From Methanosarcinales archaeon (GTDB lineage Archaea > Halobacteriota > Syntropharchaeia > Alkanophagales > Methanospirareceae), in assembly GCA_025464275.1 (NCBI GenBank), contig JAODGR010000009.1:1-17628 (forward strand): 17,628 nt of DNA. Reading direction: 5' to 3'. The notes beneath the pieces were generated by a model, which had not been told where the DNA came from, did no database searches, and saw nothing but the letters and a program-made list of their open reading frames with translations. The position numbers and the translations under genes were made by a program. Positions 1 through 6,677 of this stretch are shown in pieces; within the stretch, counting starts at the first letter, position 1, and the number at the start of each line of letters is the position of its first letter.

Positions 1-357
1 CTGGTATCACACCATAGAATCTCATTCCTTGGCGCTGTGAACCCTGTAACAGGCGTATTTGTGGATAAATCACTGGATGTATACGGGCGTGAGATATCAA
101 ATCGGGTTCTGATATTCCCGGGTGGTAAGGGCTCAACTGTGGGCTCTTATGTGATATATCAGCTGAAGATGCACGCAAAGAATCCCATTGCTATGGTCGT
201 CACCCGGCGAGTGGATACGATAGTGGCAGTGGGTGCGATTATAGGGGAGATACCCACCGTTGACTCACTCGAGATTGACCCGCTGGAATTGGAGCTGATA
301 AGAGACGGCGAGGAGGTCGTGGTGAATGGCACAGAGGGTTATATTGAACTGCGATGA
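1..357 (+). CDS. Phosphomevalonate dehydratase small subunit (DUF126 / aconitase X swivel domain), 5' partial
   Basis: The frame is open from base 1 to the TGA at 355-357, giving at least 118 residues. A GTG at 37 could start a shorter protein, but the codons before it (ending ISFLGA) continue the family's N-terminal pattern, so the gene runs off the left edge. Seen: VDKSLDVYG, then FPGGKGSTVGSYV, then a late VAVGAIIGEIPTVD block, which is the usual order in the DUF126 swivel domain. Known: this subunit pairs with the aconitase X large subunit to dehydrate mevalonate 5-phosphate to trans-anhydromevalonate 5-phosphate in the archaeal mevalonate pathway. The large subunit is expected just upstream, outside the window. 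The 3' end overlaps taw1 by 32 bases, suggesting co-transcription. The family call is firm; the exact substrate rests on the family. Confidence 0.85.
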   Translation: MVSHHRISFLGAVNPVTGVFVDKSLDVYGREISNRVLIFPGGKGSTVGSYVIYQLKMHAKNPIAMVVTRRVDTIVAVGAIIGEIPTVDSLEIDPLELELIRDGEEVVVNGTEGYIELR

Positions 358-1324
358 AACCACACGGATTAAGCTGGAGCAGCAGGGTTATCACTTCGTG
401 GGCACGCACAGGCATAGCGCGGTGAAGACATGCCTCTGGCTCCGTAAATCACTGAGGGGAGAGGGGAACTGCTACAAAGGCAAGTTCTATGGCATCAGTG
501 CGCATAGATGTCTCCAGATGACACCTTCAATCTTCTGTAATCAGCGCTGTATCCATTGCTGGCGCCCCCTTGAAGCGTTCAACCTGAACAAGGAGAGGAG
601 GGAGGCGATCAGCTGGGACTCGCCGGAGGAGATAGTGGAGGAGTGCATAAAGGAGCAGAAGAGGCTGGTATCAGGCTTCAAAGGCTCCCCAAAGACCGCA
701 CCAGAAGTCTTCTCCGAGGCTAACCAGCCCCGGCACGCTGCTATATCCCTCATCGGTGAACCCACCCTGTATCCTCACCTGGAGGAGCTCATAGAAGTAT
801 TCCATGCGCATGGCATGACCACCTTTGTGGTCTCCAATGGCACGAATCCGGAGATGATACGGGCGATCAATCCCACTCAGCTCTATATATCACTGAATGC
901 ACCGGAAGAGCGAATCTACCGTAAAGTCGCTCGTGCTGATTACTGGAATAACATACTCCAGTCGCTGGAGGAGCTGAGTAATAAGAAGGGACGAACAGTG
1001 GTGAGGGTCACATGCATAGAGGGTCTGAACATGGTGAATCCTGAGGGTTATGCCGAGCTCCTCATGCATGCAAAGCCTGACTTCATAGAGGTGAAGGCAT
1101 ACATGCACTTAGGATACTCCAGGAAGCGTCTGCCACGAGCAGCGATGCCATCAGCAGCGCGTGTACGCGAGTTCGCAGCTGCAATCACACACTATTTAAA
1201 CGCTCACGGGAGCAAATGTGGCACCGCATACAGGATGGTGGACGAATCGGAGATAAGTCGTGTGGTGCTCATCACATCCAGTAGAAGCTCACAGCCCACG
1301 CTCATTAAAGTTAGGGATGGTTGA
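326..1324 (+). CDS. taw1: tRNA 4-demethylwyosine synthase (Taw1/TYW1-like radical SAM enzyme)
   Basis: This 332-residue radical SAM enzyme is expected to condense pyruvate carbons with N1-methylguanosine-37 of tRNA-Phe to make 4-demethylwyosine, the core of archaeal wyosine bases. Seen: the radical SAM motif C71-x3-C75-x2-C78 in MTPSIFCNQRCIHCW, and upstream cysteines C36, C49 and C62 spaced 13 and 13, which matches the ligands of the second [4Fe-4S] cluster in characterised archaeal homologues. The segments SLRGEGNCYKGKFYG and HRCLQM are family hallmarks. ALSLIGEPTLYPHL-type sequence (here AISLIGEPTLYPHL) follows in the SAM domain. There is no flavodoxin domain, as is usual for archaeal forms. 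ATG 326 lies inside the preceding gene; the next ATG would delete the second-cluster cysteines, so the early start (or a TTG just after it) is required. Confidence 0.95.
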   Translation: MAQRVILNCDETTRIKLEQQGYHFVGTHRHSAVKTCLWLRKSLRGEGNCYKGKFYGISAHRCLQMTPSIFCNQRCIHCWRPLEAFNLNKERREAISWDSPEEIVEECIKEQKRLVSGFKGSPKTAPEVFSEANQPRHAAISLIGEPTLYPHLEELIEVFHAHGMTTFVVSNGTNPEMIRAINPTQLYISLNAPEERIYRKVARADYWNNILQSLEELSNKKGRTVVRVTCIEGLNMVNPEGYAELLMHAKPDFIEVKAYMHLGYSRKRLPRAAMPSAARVREFAAAITHYLNAHGSKCGTAYRMVDESEISRVVLITSSRSSQPTLIKVRDG

Positions 1325-1336
1325 ATACATACCAAC

Positions 1337-1342
1337 TTTTTT
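1337..1342 (+). terminator. Oligo-T tract after taw1
   Basis: A run of six T follows the taw1 stop by 13 bases and precedes the next gene's TATA-like box. Archaeal RNA polymerase terminates on oligo-T without a hairpin, so this is a plausible end for the dehydratase-taw1 transcript. No stem-loop is seen. Confidence 0.35.
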
Positions 1343-1356
1343 GCATCCACGCCAAA

Positions 1357-1366
1357 TTATAAATTA
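1357..1366 (+). promoter_or_regulatory. TATA-like box upstream of the PAC2 gene
   Basis: TTATAAATTA lies between the taw1 stop and the next gene. A normal 25-27 base spacing would put transcription start near 1385-1390, downstream of ATG 1372 and at or near the in-frame GTG at 1390. The mRNA may therefore be leaderless from GTG 1390 instead of starting at ATG 1372. Inferred from position only. Confidence 0.4.
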
Positions 1367-1371
1367 GTGTC

Positions 1372-2211
1372 ATGGTCATCACGAGAAGGGTGTGGGTGAA
1401 CAACGTTACCCGCCGGGATATAGGAGGCGAGGGGCTGAAGGCGGAGTATGCGATTGTTGGCGCTTCTGGACTGCGCTCAGTTGCTAAAATAGTGATACAG
1501 GAGCTTATAGAACGACTGAAGCCACGTCCTCAATTGCTGCTGGAACTGTATGCTTATGGACTGCCGGGGGTCTACTATGGAGCCTCTTATCTCGCCTCTC
1601 CATCCGCTCCGGGTGTGGAGATGGGCAGAGGAGGGGTCGTGAAACTACCGGCTGTGAGGTTCTATCACGCCAGTGTAAAGAGCAGAAAGAGCAGGGAGAT
1701 TATCATCGTGGACGGTTACCAGGCATATAATTCGCTGAATCAATACCTGGTTGCTGATAAGGTAGCAGAGTTGCTCTCGAATCTACATGTAAGGAGGCTC
1801 TTCTCGCTCGGTGCGCAGACGATAGAAGAGGGAATCAGGTGCTGTGCCACTGACCCCCACCTCCTGGCTGAGATGCGGAGATACGGGATTGAGCGAACGA
1901 GGGTGGACCGTTTCATAGGCTTCTCCGGTCTTGTAACTGGAATGGCGCATCTGAGGGGCATAGAGGGGGTTTGTTTGTTCGGCTGCACGAGCCAGAGCAC
2001 CGCAGACCCTGAATATCCGGATCATTCCGCCGCGGCAGAACTGATGGTCAAGCTGAGTGAGATACTGGAGCTCGAAGTGGATACCTCGATATTAGAAGAG
2101 AAGGGAAAGGTGGAGATTAAACTGATAGAGGAGATAATAAGAGAGAAGGAGAAGCAGGAGATGCGGAAGAGGCAGGAACGAGAACGAGAAGAATCAAGAG
2201 GGTACATATGA
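1372..2211 (+). CDS. PAC2-family protein (proteasome assembly chaperone-like)
   Basis: The 279-residue product fits the archaeal PAC2 (formerly DUF75) family, whose members include archaeal and eukaryotic proteasome assembly chaperones. Seen: an N-terminal strand-glycine segment (AIVGASGLRSVAKIVIQELI, about 27-46), a central IIIVDGYQAY strand, LFSLGAQTIEEG, and FSGLVTGMAHLRGIEGVCLFG near 183-203, in the usual family order. About the last 45 residues are a charged coiled-coil-like helix rich in E, K and R. The chain ends in SRGYI, whose penultimate tyrosine resembles the HbYX proteasome-docking tail, although the hydrophobic position is Gly. ATG 1372 is used here, but a TATA-like box close upstream makes GTG 1390 a good alternative. 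Its TGA overlaps the elp3 start (ATGA), so the two are probably co-translated. Client unknown. Confidence 0.8.
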   Translation: MVITRRVWVNNVTRRDIGGEGLKAEYAIVGASGLRSVAKIVIQELIERLKPRPQLLLELYAYGLPGVYYGASYLASPSAPGVEMGRGGVVKLPAVRFYHASVKSRKSREIIIVDGYQAYNSLNQYLVADKVAELLSNLHVRRLFSLGAQTIEEGIRCCATDPHLLAEMRRYGIERTRVDRFIGFSGLVTGMAHLRGIEGVCLFGCTSQSTADPEYPDHSAAAELMVKLSEILELEVDTSILEEKGKVEIKLIEEIIREKEKQEMRKRQEREREESRGYI

Positions 2212-3827
2212 TCTCAGCATCAACAGCAGCCATTTCGGCTCCGGCTACGGTATATGAGATTGCATGCAGGGAGGTAGCAGAGGAGCTAAAGAAGGAGGGA
2301 GTGAGCGAGCCGGAGAGCATAAACCGGGTGAAGAAGGAGGTAAGTGCGAGATACCGGCTGCCTCATCTCCCACGGAATTCCGATGTGCTGAAATTCTGTG
2401 ACACCGGCAGTAGCAGCGTGGGGTTGAGGGAGAGGCTGAAACGTAAGCGAATGAGAACCGCATCAGGTGTCGCTCCTGTCGCCGTCATGACCTCACCCCA
2501 TCCATGCCCACATGGCAGATGTATCATGTGTCCCGGTGGTCCCTATTCCAGATTCGGGTCGCCACAGAGCTACGTGGGCAGAGAGCCAGCAGCTATCAGG
2601 GCTGCTCAATGTAACTATGACCCCTACCTGCAGGTAACTCATAGACTCCGTCAGCTGGAGGAGATAGGACATGACCCCGAGAAGGTTGAGCTGATACTGA
2701 TGGGTGGCACGCTGACTGCAAGGGCGCGTCACTATCAGTCCTGGTTCGTCCATCAATGTCTAAGAGCGCTGGACGATTTCAGCTCCGCGCGCTCACATCC
2801 GCATAACCGTGACCGGATAAGGAATACCGGCATCACATTTGAGACGAGACCCGATTACGCACGTGAGGCTGAGATAGACCTCATGCTGGAGCTGGGAGCT
2901 ACGAAGGTCGAACTGGGTGTGCAGCATGTGAAGAATGATATACTGGCGGAGGTACAGCGCGGTCATTCCGTCGAGGATACAGTGGAAGCGACCCGGAAGC
3001 TGAGGAACTCCGGGTTGAAGGTGGGCTATCACGTGATGCTCGGGCTACCAGGCTCTTCCATTGAGGATGACAAGCGAATGTTCGAGTGCATCTTCCACGA
3101 CCCCCGGTTCATGCCCGATTACCTCAAGATATACCCCACCCTGGTGGTGGAGGGCACCGGGTTATATGAGCGATGGAAGCGTGGTGAATACAGACCGGTA
3201 TGCGAGGATGAGGCGATAGAGGTCATAGCATATGCAAAGAAGATAATCCCCCCGTGGGTGCGCATACAGCGTATACAGCGTGATATCCCGGCACAATTTA
3301 TCGTGGCGGGCGTGAAGAAGAGCAATTTGAGGCAGCTGGTACAGGCACGGATACATGAACTGGGCTATCGGTGCAGGTGTATAAGGTGCCGTGAAGCTGG
3401 TCTGGCACTGTTACGCGGCAGAGTCGTGGATGAAGAGAGTATCAAGCTGGTGACAGAGGAGTACGAAGCATCTGGTGGCACGGAGTATTTCATCTCCTAT
3501 GAGGATGTGAAGAACGATATCCTGATAGCCCATCTCAGGCTCAGACTGCCTCATGAGCTCCCACTGCCACATCGAGCTGAGCTTCTCCACGCAGCCATTA
3601 TTCGTGATTTGCATGTATATGGTGAACTGGTGCCACTGGGTGAGAAGAAGGAGCATAGCTGGCAGCATCGTGGCTATGGCACGCGACTGTTGCGCCGGGC
3701 GGAGGAGATTGCAGCCGATAAAGGTTATCGGAGAGTGGCAGTGATGAGCGGGATAGGGGTGCGCACATACTATGCGAGGCATGGATACAGGCGTGAAGGA
3801 CCCTATATGGTGCGAGACCTGTGCTGA
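2208..3827 (+). CDS. elp3: Elongator-type tRNA U34 carboxymethyltransferase Elp3 (radical SAM + GNAT)
   Basis: The 539 residues are the normal size for archaeal Elp3, which uses acetyl-CoA and SAM radical chemistry to start 5-carboxymethyl-type modification of wobble uridine-34. Seen: a basic N-terminal tRNA-contact region (LRERLKRKRMRTASGVAPVA), the radical SAM cluster C100-x4-C105-x2-C108 within SPHPCPHGRCIMCPGGP, then YVGREPAAIRA, ILMGGTLTAR and ETRPDYA. The GNAT domain fills about 395-539: RDLHVYGELVPLGE, the acetyl-CoA loop QHRGYGTRLL (GYG at 489-491), and the terminal VRTYYARHGYRREGPYM block. Both catalytic halves look intact. The start ATG overlaps the PAC2 stop as ATGA. It converges on the minus-strand gene ending at 3836, with only 8 bases between stops. 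As in most archaea, it would act without Elp1 or Elp2. Confidence 0.96.
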   Translation: MISASTAAISAPATVYEIACREVAEELKKEGVSEPESINRVKKEVSARYRLPHLPRNSDVLKFCDTGSSSVGLRERLKRKRMRTASGVAPVAVMTSPHPCPHGRCIMCPGGPYSRFGSPQSYVGREPAAIRAAQCNYDPYLQVTHRLRQLEEIGHDPEKVELILMGGTLTARARHYQSWFVHQCLRALDDFSSARSHPHNRDRIRNTGITFETRPDYAREAEIDLMLELGATKVELGVQHVKNDILAEVQRGHSVEDTVEATRKLRNSGLKVGYHVMLGLPGSSIEDDKRMFECIFHDPRFMPDYLKIYPTLVVEGTGLYERWKRGEYRPVCEDEAIEVIAYAKKIIPPWVRIQRIQRDIPAQFIVAGVKKSNLRQLVQARIHELGYRCRCIRCREAGLALLRGRVVDEESIKLVTEEYEASGGTEYFISYEDVKNDILIAHLRLRLPHELPLPHRAELLHAAIIRDLHVYGELVPLGEKKEHSWQHRGYGTRLLRRAEEIAADKGYRRVAVMSGIGVRTYYARHGYRREGPYMVRDLC

Positions 3828-3835
3828 TACACAGC

Positions 3836-4681
3836 TCACACAATCTCTATTCCGTACTCTGCACCTGTCATTGCCAGTTCCTTCCGCAGCTCTTTTAGAA
3901 ATAGCCTGAACAGCTCGATAGAAGAGCGAGCCCAGGCACTGAAATCGGCATTCGCGAGCTCTTCCTCTATCTGCCCCTGACTCGGCATTCCAAACCGCTT
4001 CACGGCTGCTAAGTCCATATTCGCATCTAAATACATGAACAGTGCAGCAGATGCGAAATGAGTGGGAATGACTGGATATCGAGTGCACAGATCGAGAATC
4101 AACTGTCTCTCTTCTTCAATTTCTTCATCGGTTATGCTCGATTGCTGTATCGCTCTTAATCTCGCTTTCTCATGGACCAATCTCTTCACCTCCCGGTCGA
4201 AGCTCTTAATTCCCTGCTTCGCAAGTTCACCGTACAGTTCACCCTGGGCTATCTCATGCTCAAGCATATACCTGAGCATCAACTCACTTACAGACCTCAA
4301 ATACGCCTCGTTCAGGGCTATCACGGAGAACCACGCATCGCGGATGAAGAATCTCCGATACATTGCAGTTCCATAATCCAGAGAGCCGGCGGAGCCCAGT
4401 ATAGAAGGAGCAAAGATAAGCGCCTCTGTCTTCACTATGATGGTGCGCTCAATTCGCTCGGCACCTACGAGCCTCCTTATCCGCTCAGCTTCACCTCGTT
4501 CCAGTGGTGTGTACAGCGATGCAGGCTCAAGAAGCGAGTTATTATAAAACTCCAGCATCTTTGCTATCTCGTTCACTGCAAGCTTCTTCAGCATCTCGGC
4601 TACTTCGTTCGCCGCCCGTGCCAGCCATCTCCTATCTCTATCTCCCAGCTCTAACTCCTCAGGCAAATTCGATGTATCCAT
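3836..4681 (-). CDS. Conserved-looking helical protein of unknown function
   Basis: I do not recognise this family. The ATG at 4681 is preferred: it gives 281 residues, and GGGGAGGGG sits 3-4 bases before it. An in-frame ATG at 4696 would add MRGGG. The product is soluble and almost entirely helical, with no signal peptide or membrane segment. A glutamate-rich helix with an EHEIAQGELYGEL segment (about residues 141-154 from ATG 4681) could bind metal in a ferritin-like or similar bundle, but there is no HExxH motif. Later landmarks are a charged EEIEEERQLILDL helix, PVIPTHFASAALFMYLD and a C-terminal amphipathic helix. Codon use matches its neighbours, so it looks native. It is convergent with elp3 and lies downstream of tRNA-Leu on the same strand. 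Confidence 0.75.
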   Translation of the reverse strand: MDTSNLPEELELGDRDRRWLARAANEVAEMLKKLAVNEIAKMLEFYNNSLLEPASLYTPLERGEAERIRRLVGAERIERTIIVKTEALIFAPSILGSAGSLDYGTAMYRRFFIRDAWFSVIALNEAYLRSVSELMLRYMLEHEIAQGELYGELAKQGIKSFDREVKRLVHEKARLRAIQQSSITDEEIEEERQLILDLCTRYPVIPTHFASAALFMYLDANMDLAAVKRFGMPSQGQIEEELANADFSAWARSSIELFRLFLKELRKELAMTGAEYGIEIV

Positions 4682-4697
4682 TCCCCCTCCCCTCATT

Positions 4698-4729
4698 CCT
4701 TATCCTTATCTTACCCTATCCTATCCCAT
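4698..4729. repeat. Short TATCC-type simple repeat upstream of the 3836-4681 gene
   Basis: A run of CTTATC/CTATCC units (GGATA on the other strand) lies between the unknown helical gene and tRNA-Leu. Similar GGATA runs occur at 9558-9582 and, as GATAGGA, at 12771-12790. All sit next to gene ends. Confidence 0.5.
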
Positions 4730-4769
4730 AGAGAATTGAGAATAGTAATTGCAGTGGATGCAGTGGAGA

Positions 4770-4852
4770 TGCGGGGGGCAGGATTCGAACCCGCGAACCC
4801 CTTCGGGAGCAGATCTTGAGTCTGCCACCTTTGTCCTCTCGGTAACCCCCGC
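4770..4852 (-). tRNA. tRNA-Leu (anticodon CAA)
   Basis: Read on the minus strand, the gene folds as a class II tRNA. The acceptor stem is GCGGGGG with CCCCCGC and the discriminator is A at 4770. The D arm has an ACC/GGU stem and a loop containing GG. The anticodon stem GCAGA/UCUGC closes the loop CUCAAGA, giving anticodon CAA, which reads UUG. A long variable arm (CUCCCGAAGGGGUUC) is typical of Leu. The T arm is GCGGG-UUCGAAU-CCUGC with one G-U pair. No CCA is encoded and there is no intron at the usual position after base 37. Confidence 0.97.
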
Positions 4853-4894
4853 TAACTACTCACTCTCACACCACCATCTCACACCACCACAAAA

Positions 4895-4904
4895 GATATA
4901 TATG
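4895..4904 (-). promoter_or_regulatory. TATA-like box upstream of tRNA-Leu
   Basis: GATATATATG (plus strand) reads CATATATATC on the minus strand, about 43 bases before the mature tRNA 5' end. Standard spacing would put transcription start near 4873, leaving a leader of about 20 bases. The element is nearly symmetrical and could also serve rps24e on the plus strand, with a leader of about 100 bases. Confidence 0.45.
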
Positions 4905-5011
4905 TATTATACCTTTATTGAGTTATTGAATTTGTGAGTGATAAAGAGTAAAGAGGTGTAGGAGAACGAAGAGACGATTGCGAAAGCCAAGATAAACAGA
5001 GGGTGAGATAA

Positions 5012-5019
5012 GGAGGTGA
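5012..5019 (+). promoter_or_regulatory. Strong ribosome binding site of rps24e
   Basis: GGAGGTGA is a full match to the archaeal anti-Shine-Dalgarno sequence, 6 bases before ATG 5026. It fixes the rps24e start and suggests high expression. Confidence 0.8.
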
Positions 5020-5025
5020 GAGTGG

Positions 5026-5319
5026 ATGGAAGTGGAGATAGCGAAGGAGAATGATAATCGGCTATTGAGACGTAAGGAGATTTTCTTCAGGTTAAAGCAT
5101 GATGGCGGCTCACCGAGCAGGAAGGATGCGCGTGAGGCACTGATAAAGACACTCCAGTGCAGTCCGAACCTGCTTGTGATAGACTGGATGCGATCAGAAT
5201 TTGGCAAGCGAGAAGTGGTGGGTTATGCAAAGGTGTACGAGGATGAAGAGCGGCTGAGGAAGATAGAGAGGGAGCATATAATAGAGAGGAACTTTGGTGG
5301 AGGTGCAGCTCCAGAATGA
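5026..5319 (+). CDS. rps24e: Small ribosomal subunit protein S24e
   Basis: The 97-residue product is a full-length archaeal S24e, a small-subunit protein shared with eukaryotes. Seen: MEVEIAKENDNRLLRRKEI at the N-terminus, PSRKDAREAL near residues 30-39, the signature LLVIDWMRSEFGKREVVGYAKVY segment (about 49-72), and a C-terminal IEREHIIERN tail. The start is set by a near-perfect ribosome binding site. Its TGA overlaps the ATG of rps27ae (ATGA), the normal archaeal pairing. The Spt4, RpoE' and Kae1 neighbours often found around this pair are absent from the window. Confidence 0.97.
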   Translation: MEVEIAKENDNRLLRRKEIFFRLKHDGGSPSRKDAREALIKTLQCSPNLLVIDWMRSEFGKREVVGYAKVYEDEERLRKIEREHIIERNFGGGAAPE

Positions 5320-5480
5320 TACACAGATACTATGAAGTAATCAAGAAGGGCGACAAGCTCGTATTAAAGAGGAAACGGAAGACATGCCCGCGATGTGGTG
5401 TGGGTGTCTTCCTGGCTGAACATGAAGACCGCTACTCATGCGGTAAATGCGGCTATACCGAATTCAGGAAGCGGAAATAG
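5316..5480 (+). CDS. rps27ae: Small ribosomal subunit protein S27ae (zinc ribbon)
   Basis: This short 54-codon gene begins at the ATGA overlap with rps24e and ends at TAG 5478-5480. Seen: MIHRYYEVIKKGDKLVLKRK, then a zinc ribbon with C24-x2-C27 (KTCPRCGVGVFL) and C42-x2-C45 (YSCGKCGYTEF), ending in the basic tail RKRK. This matches archaeal S27ae in size, motif spacing and position after S24e. The four cysteines should bind one zinc ion. It lies tail to tail with the HtpX-like gene. Confidence 0.96.
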   Translation: MIHRYYEVIKKGDKLVLKRKRKTCPRCGVGVFLAEHEDRYSCGKCGYTEFRKRK

Positions 5481-5499
5481 GGAAATAAATAAAGAAGCT

Positions 5500-6600
5500 T
5501 CATCCCTTACTCTTACCACTGTACCTACCCAGCTTGACCCTGAACACGCCGAGCATGATTATAAAGGCGATGGATATCACCGTGGTATATGCAGCTGAAA
5601 TAGCCGCTGCTCGTTCAAATACAAAATCCTTCCTGTTAAATGTGTCAATGGCGATGATGAAGAATAATATGAGCATATAAGAGGCAAAACTTAATAACAA
5701 AGGTCTTAATAGTCCACCACCATCTCCTCTGCCACTCCCATCCTCTGCTGCCCCCTCCTCCAATAGATGGTGTACACGCGCTTCAGTCGCGGGGTGAGTA
5801 CGAAACAGGGAGTGATAAGAGGGTATCCGGAAGCCCAGTAGTGAGACATCGGTATCGTGTAGCGGCTCCACGAAGAAGAGATGTGCATGTGCTGGATTTA
5901 CTTCACAATGGTGTGATTTTAGCTGCTCTCCTATTTTACGCAATGCACCCGCCAGTTTAGACGGTCTACCGTGCAATGCTACACTCTGCTCATCCATCTG
6001 GTATCCCCTGTGTGGCGTGGTTAGCTGTACAATGGTAGCAGCTATCGGTGCAACCAGTGCAGTGACGAACGATTTTATCAGCTGAGGAGCCGGGTCGTCC
6101 TCCTGTCCAAAACCGGTGAATATTGCACCCCATAGAGCGAGGTTCACGAGAGCAGTGAGCAGCCCTGCTAACACCCCGGCAGCTGTCCCTATTCTCATTC
6201 CCCTGCCACCGTTCTTGATACGTATGAGCTCATGTGCCAGCACAGCCTCTATTTCATCAGTCTCAAGCAGCTCCATCAGTCCGGTGGTGAGAACAATATA
6301 TGCACCGCGACGCCTGCTGCTCACCGTGAAGGCATTGGGCATCGGGGAATCCACAATGAACACGTCAGGCGTGCGGATACCAGCCTTTGAGGCAAGCCTC
6401 TCTACCATCCTGTTCACCCGCAGGCTGCTCCGCCTGCTCACATGGTAACAATGCAGCAATATCCGGTCAGCGAATAGATAAGTGAGCAGGAGCAGTACAA
6501 GAGCACCAGCAGCACCGGCAGCAATGATAGCGACACTGGTTAGCGATACCGGTAGCGGTAGCGGTAACGGTAACGGTAACAGTAACGGCAGCATTAGCAT
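5500..6600 (-). CDS. htpX: HtpX-like M48-family membrane protein with degenerate zinc site (predicted pseudo-peptidase)
   Basis: The 366-residue product has the HtpX architecture: one or more N-terminal membrane segments (about 20-48), the M48 domain, a further hydrophobic hairpin (about 137-163 and 175-193), and two C-terminal membrane segments (about 297-320 and 331-354). Family landmarks are present: PNAFTVSSRRRGAYIVLTTGLME and EIEAVLAHEL. The catalytic motif reads HELIR (123-127) instead of HExxH, so the second zinc-binding His is Arg. The later ligand segment reads RGYQMDEQSVAL where active members have REY-x-AD, so the third ligand Glu is Gly199. The usual Asp after KN is also missing. 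The frame is otherwise intact, so this is a probable non-proteolytic homologue rather than a decayed gene. The N-terminus carries an LPLPLP tract. It diverges from the PRC-barrel gene. Confidence 0.85.
   Translation of the reverse strand: MLMLPLLLPLPLPLPLPVSLTSVAIIAAGAAGALVLLLLTYLFADRILLHCYHVSRRSSLRVNRMVERLASKAGIRTPDVFIVDSPMPNAFTVSSRRRGAYIVLTTGLMELLETDEIEAVLAHELIRIKNGGRGMRIGTAAGVLAGLLTALVNLALWGAIFTGFGQEDDPAPQLIKSFVTALVAPIAATIVQLTTPHRGYQMDEQSVALHGRPSKLAGALRKIGEQLKSHHCEVNPAHAHLFFVEPLHDTDVSLLGFRIPSYHSLFRTHPATEARVHHLLEEGAAEDGSGRGDGGGLLRPLLLSFASYMLILFFIIAIDTFNRKDFVFERAAAISAAYTTVISIAFIIMLGVFRVKLGRYSGKSKG
6547..6592 (-). repeat. Hexanucleotide repeat coding the LP tract of the HtpX-like protein
   Basis: Units of TTACCG/CTACCG on the coding strand give alternating Leu-Pro at residues 4-17. 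The unit is six bases, so gain or loss of a unit keeps the reading frame. Confidence 0.75.
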
Positions 6601-6620
6601 TACGCATTATCCATAACATA

Positions 6621-6632
6621 GATATAAAAATT
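6621..6632. promoter_or_regulatory. Bidirectional TATA-like element between htpX-like and PRC-barrel genes
   Basis: GATATAAAAATT gives TATAAAAA on the plus strand (transcription start expected near 6650, leader about 27 bases to ATG 6678). On the minus strand it gives TTTTATATC, with start expected near 6600, at the htpX-like ATG itself. This predicts a leaderless mRNA for the HtpX-like gene and a led mRNA for the operon. Confidence 0.5.
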
Positions 6633-6677
6633 TATTTATCCTTCTGAAGATTCTCATTAAAATGAGGGGAGAGGATA

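Noticed and set aside
37..357. GTG 37 as the true start of the first gene
   Set aside because: The upstream codons to base 1 are open and give ISFLGA, which fits the family N-terminus, so the gene is partial.
3411..4088. 225-codon minus-strand frame antisense to the 3' end of elp3
   Set aside because: It lies opposite a firmly identified Elp3 GNAT domain, is rich in Cys, His and Ser as shadow frames are, and has no ribosome binding site or family pattern.
5500..6600. Reading the HtpX-like gene as a frameshifted pseudogene
   Set aside because: The frame is intact over 366 codons with conserved blocks and membrane segments; only zinc-site residues are altered.
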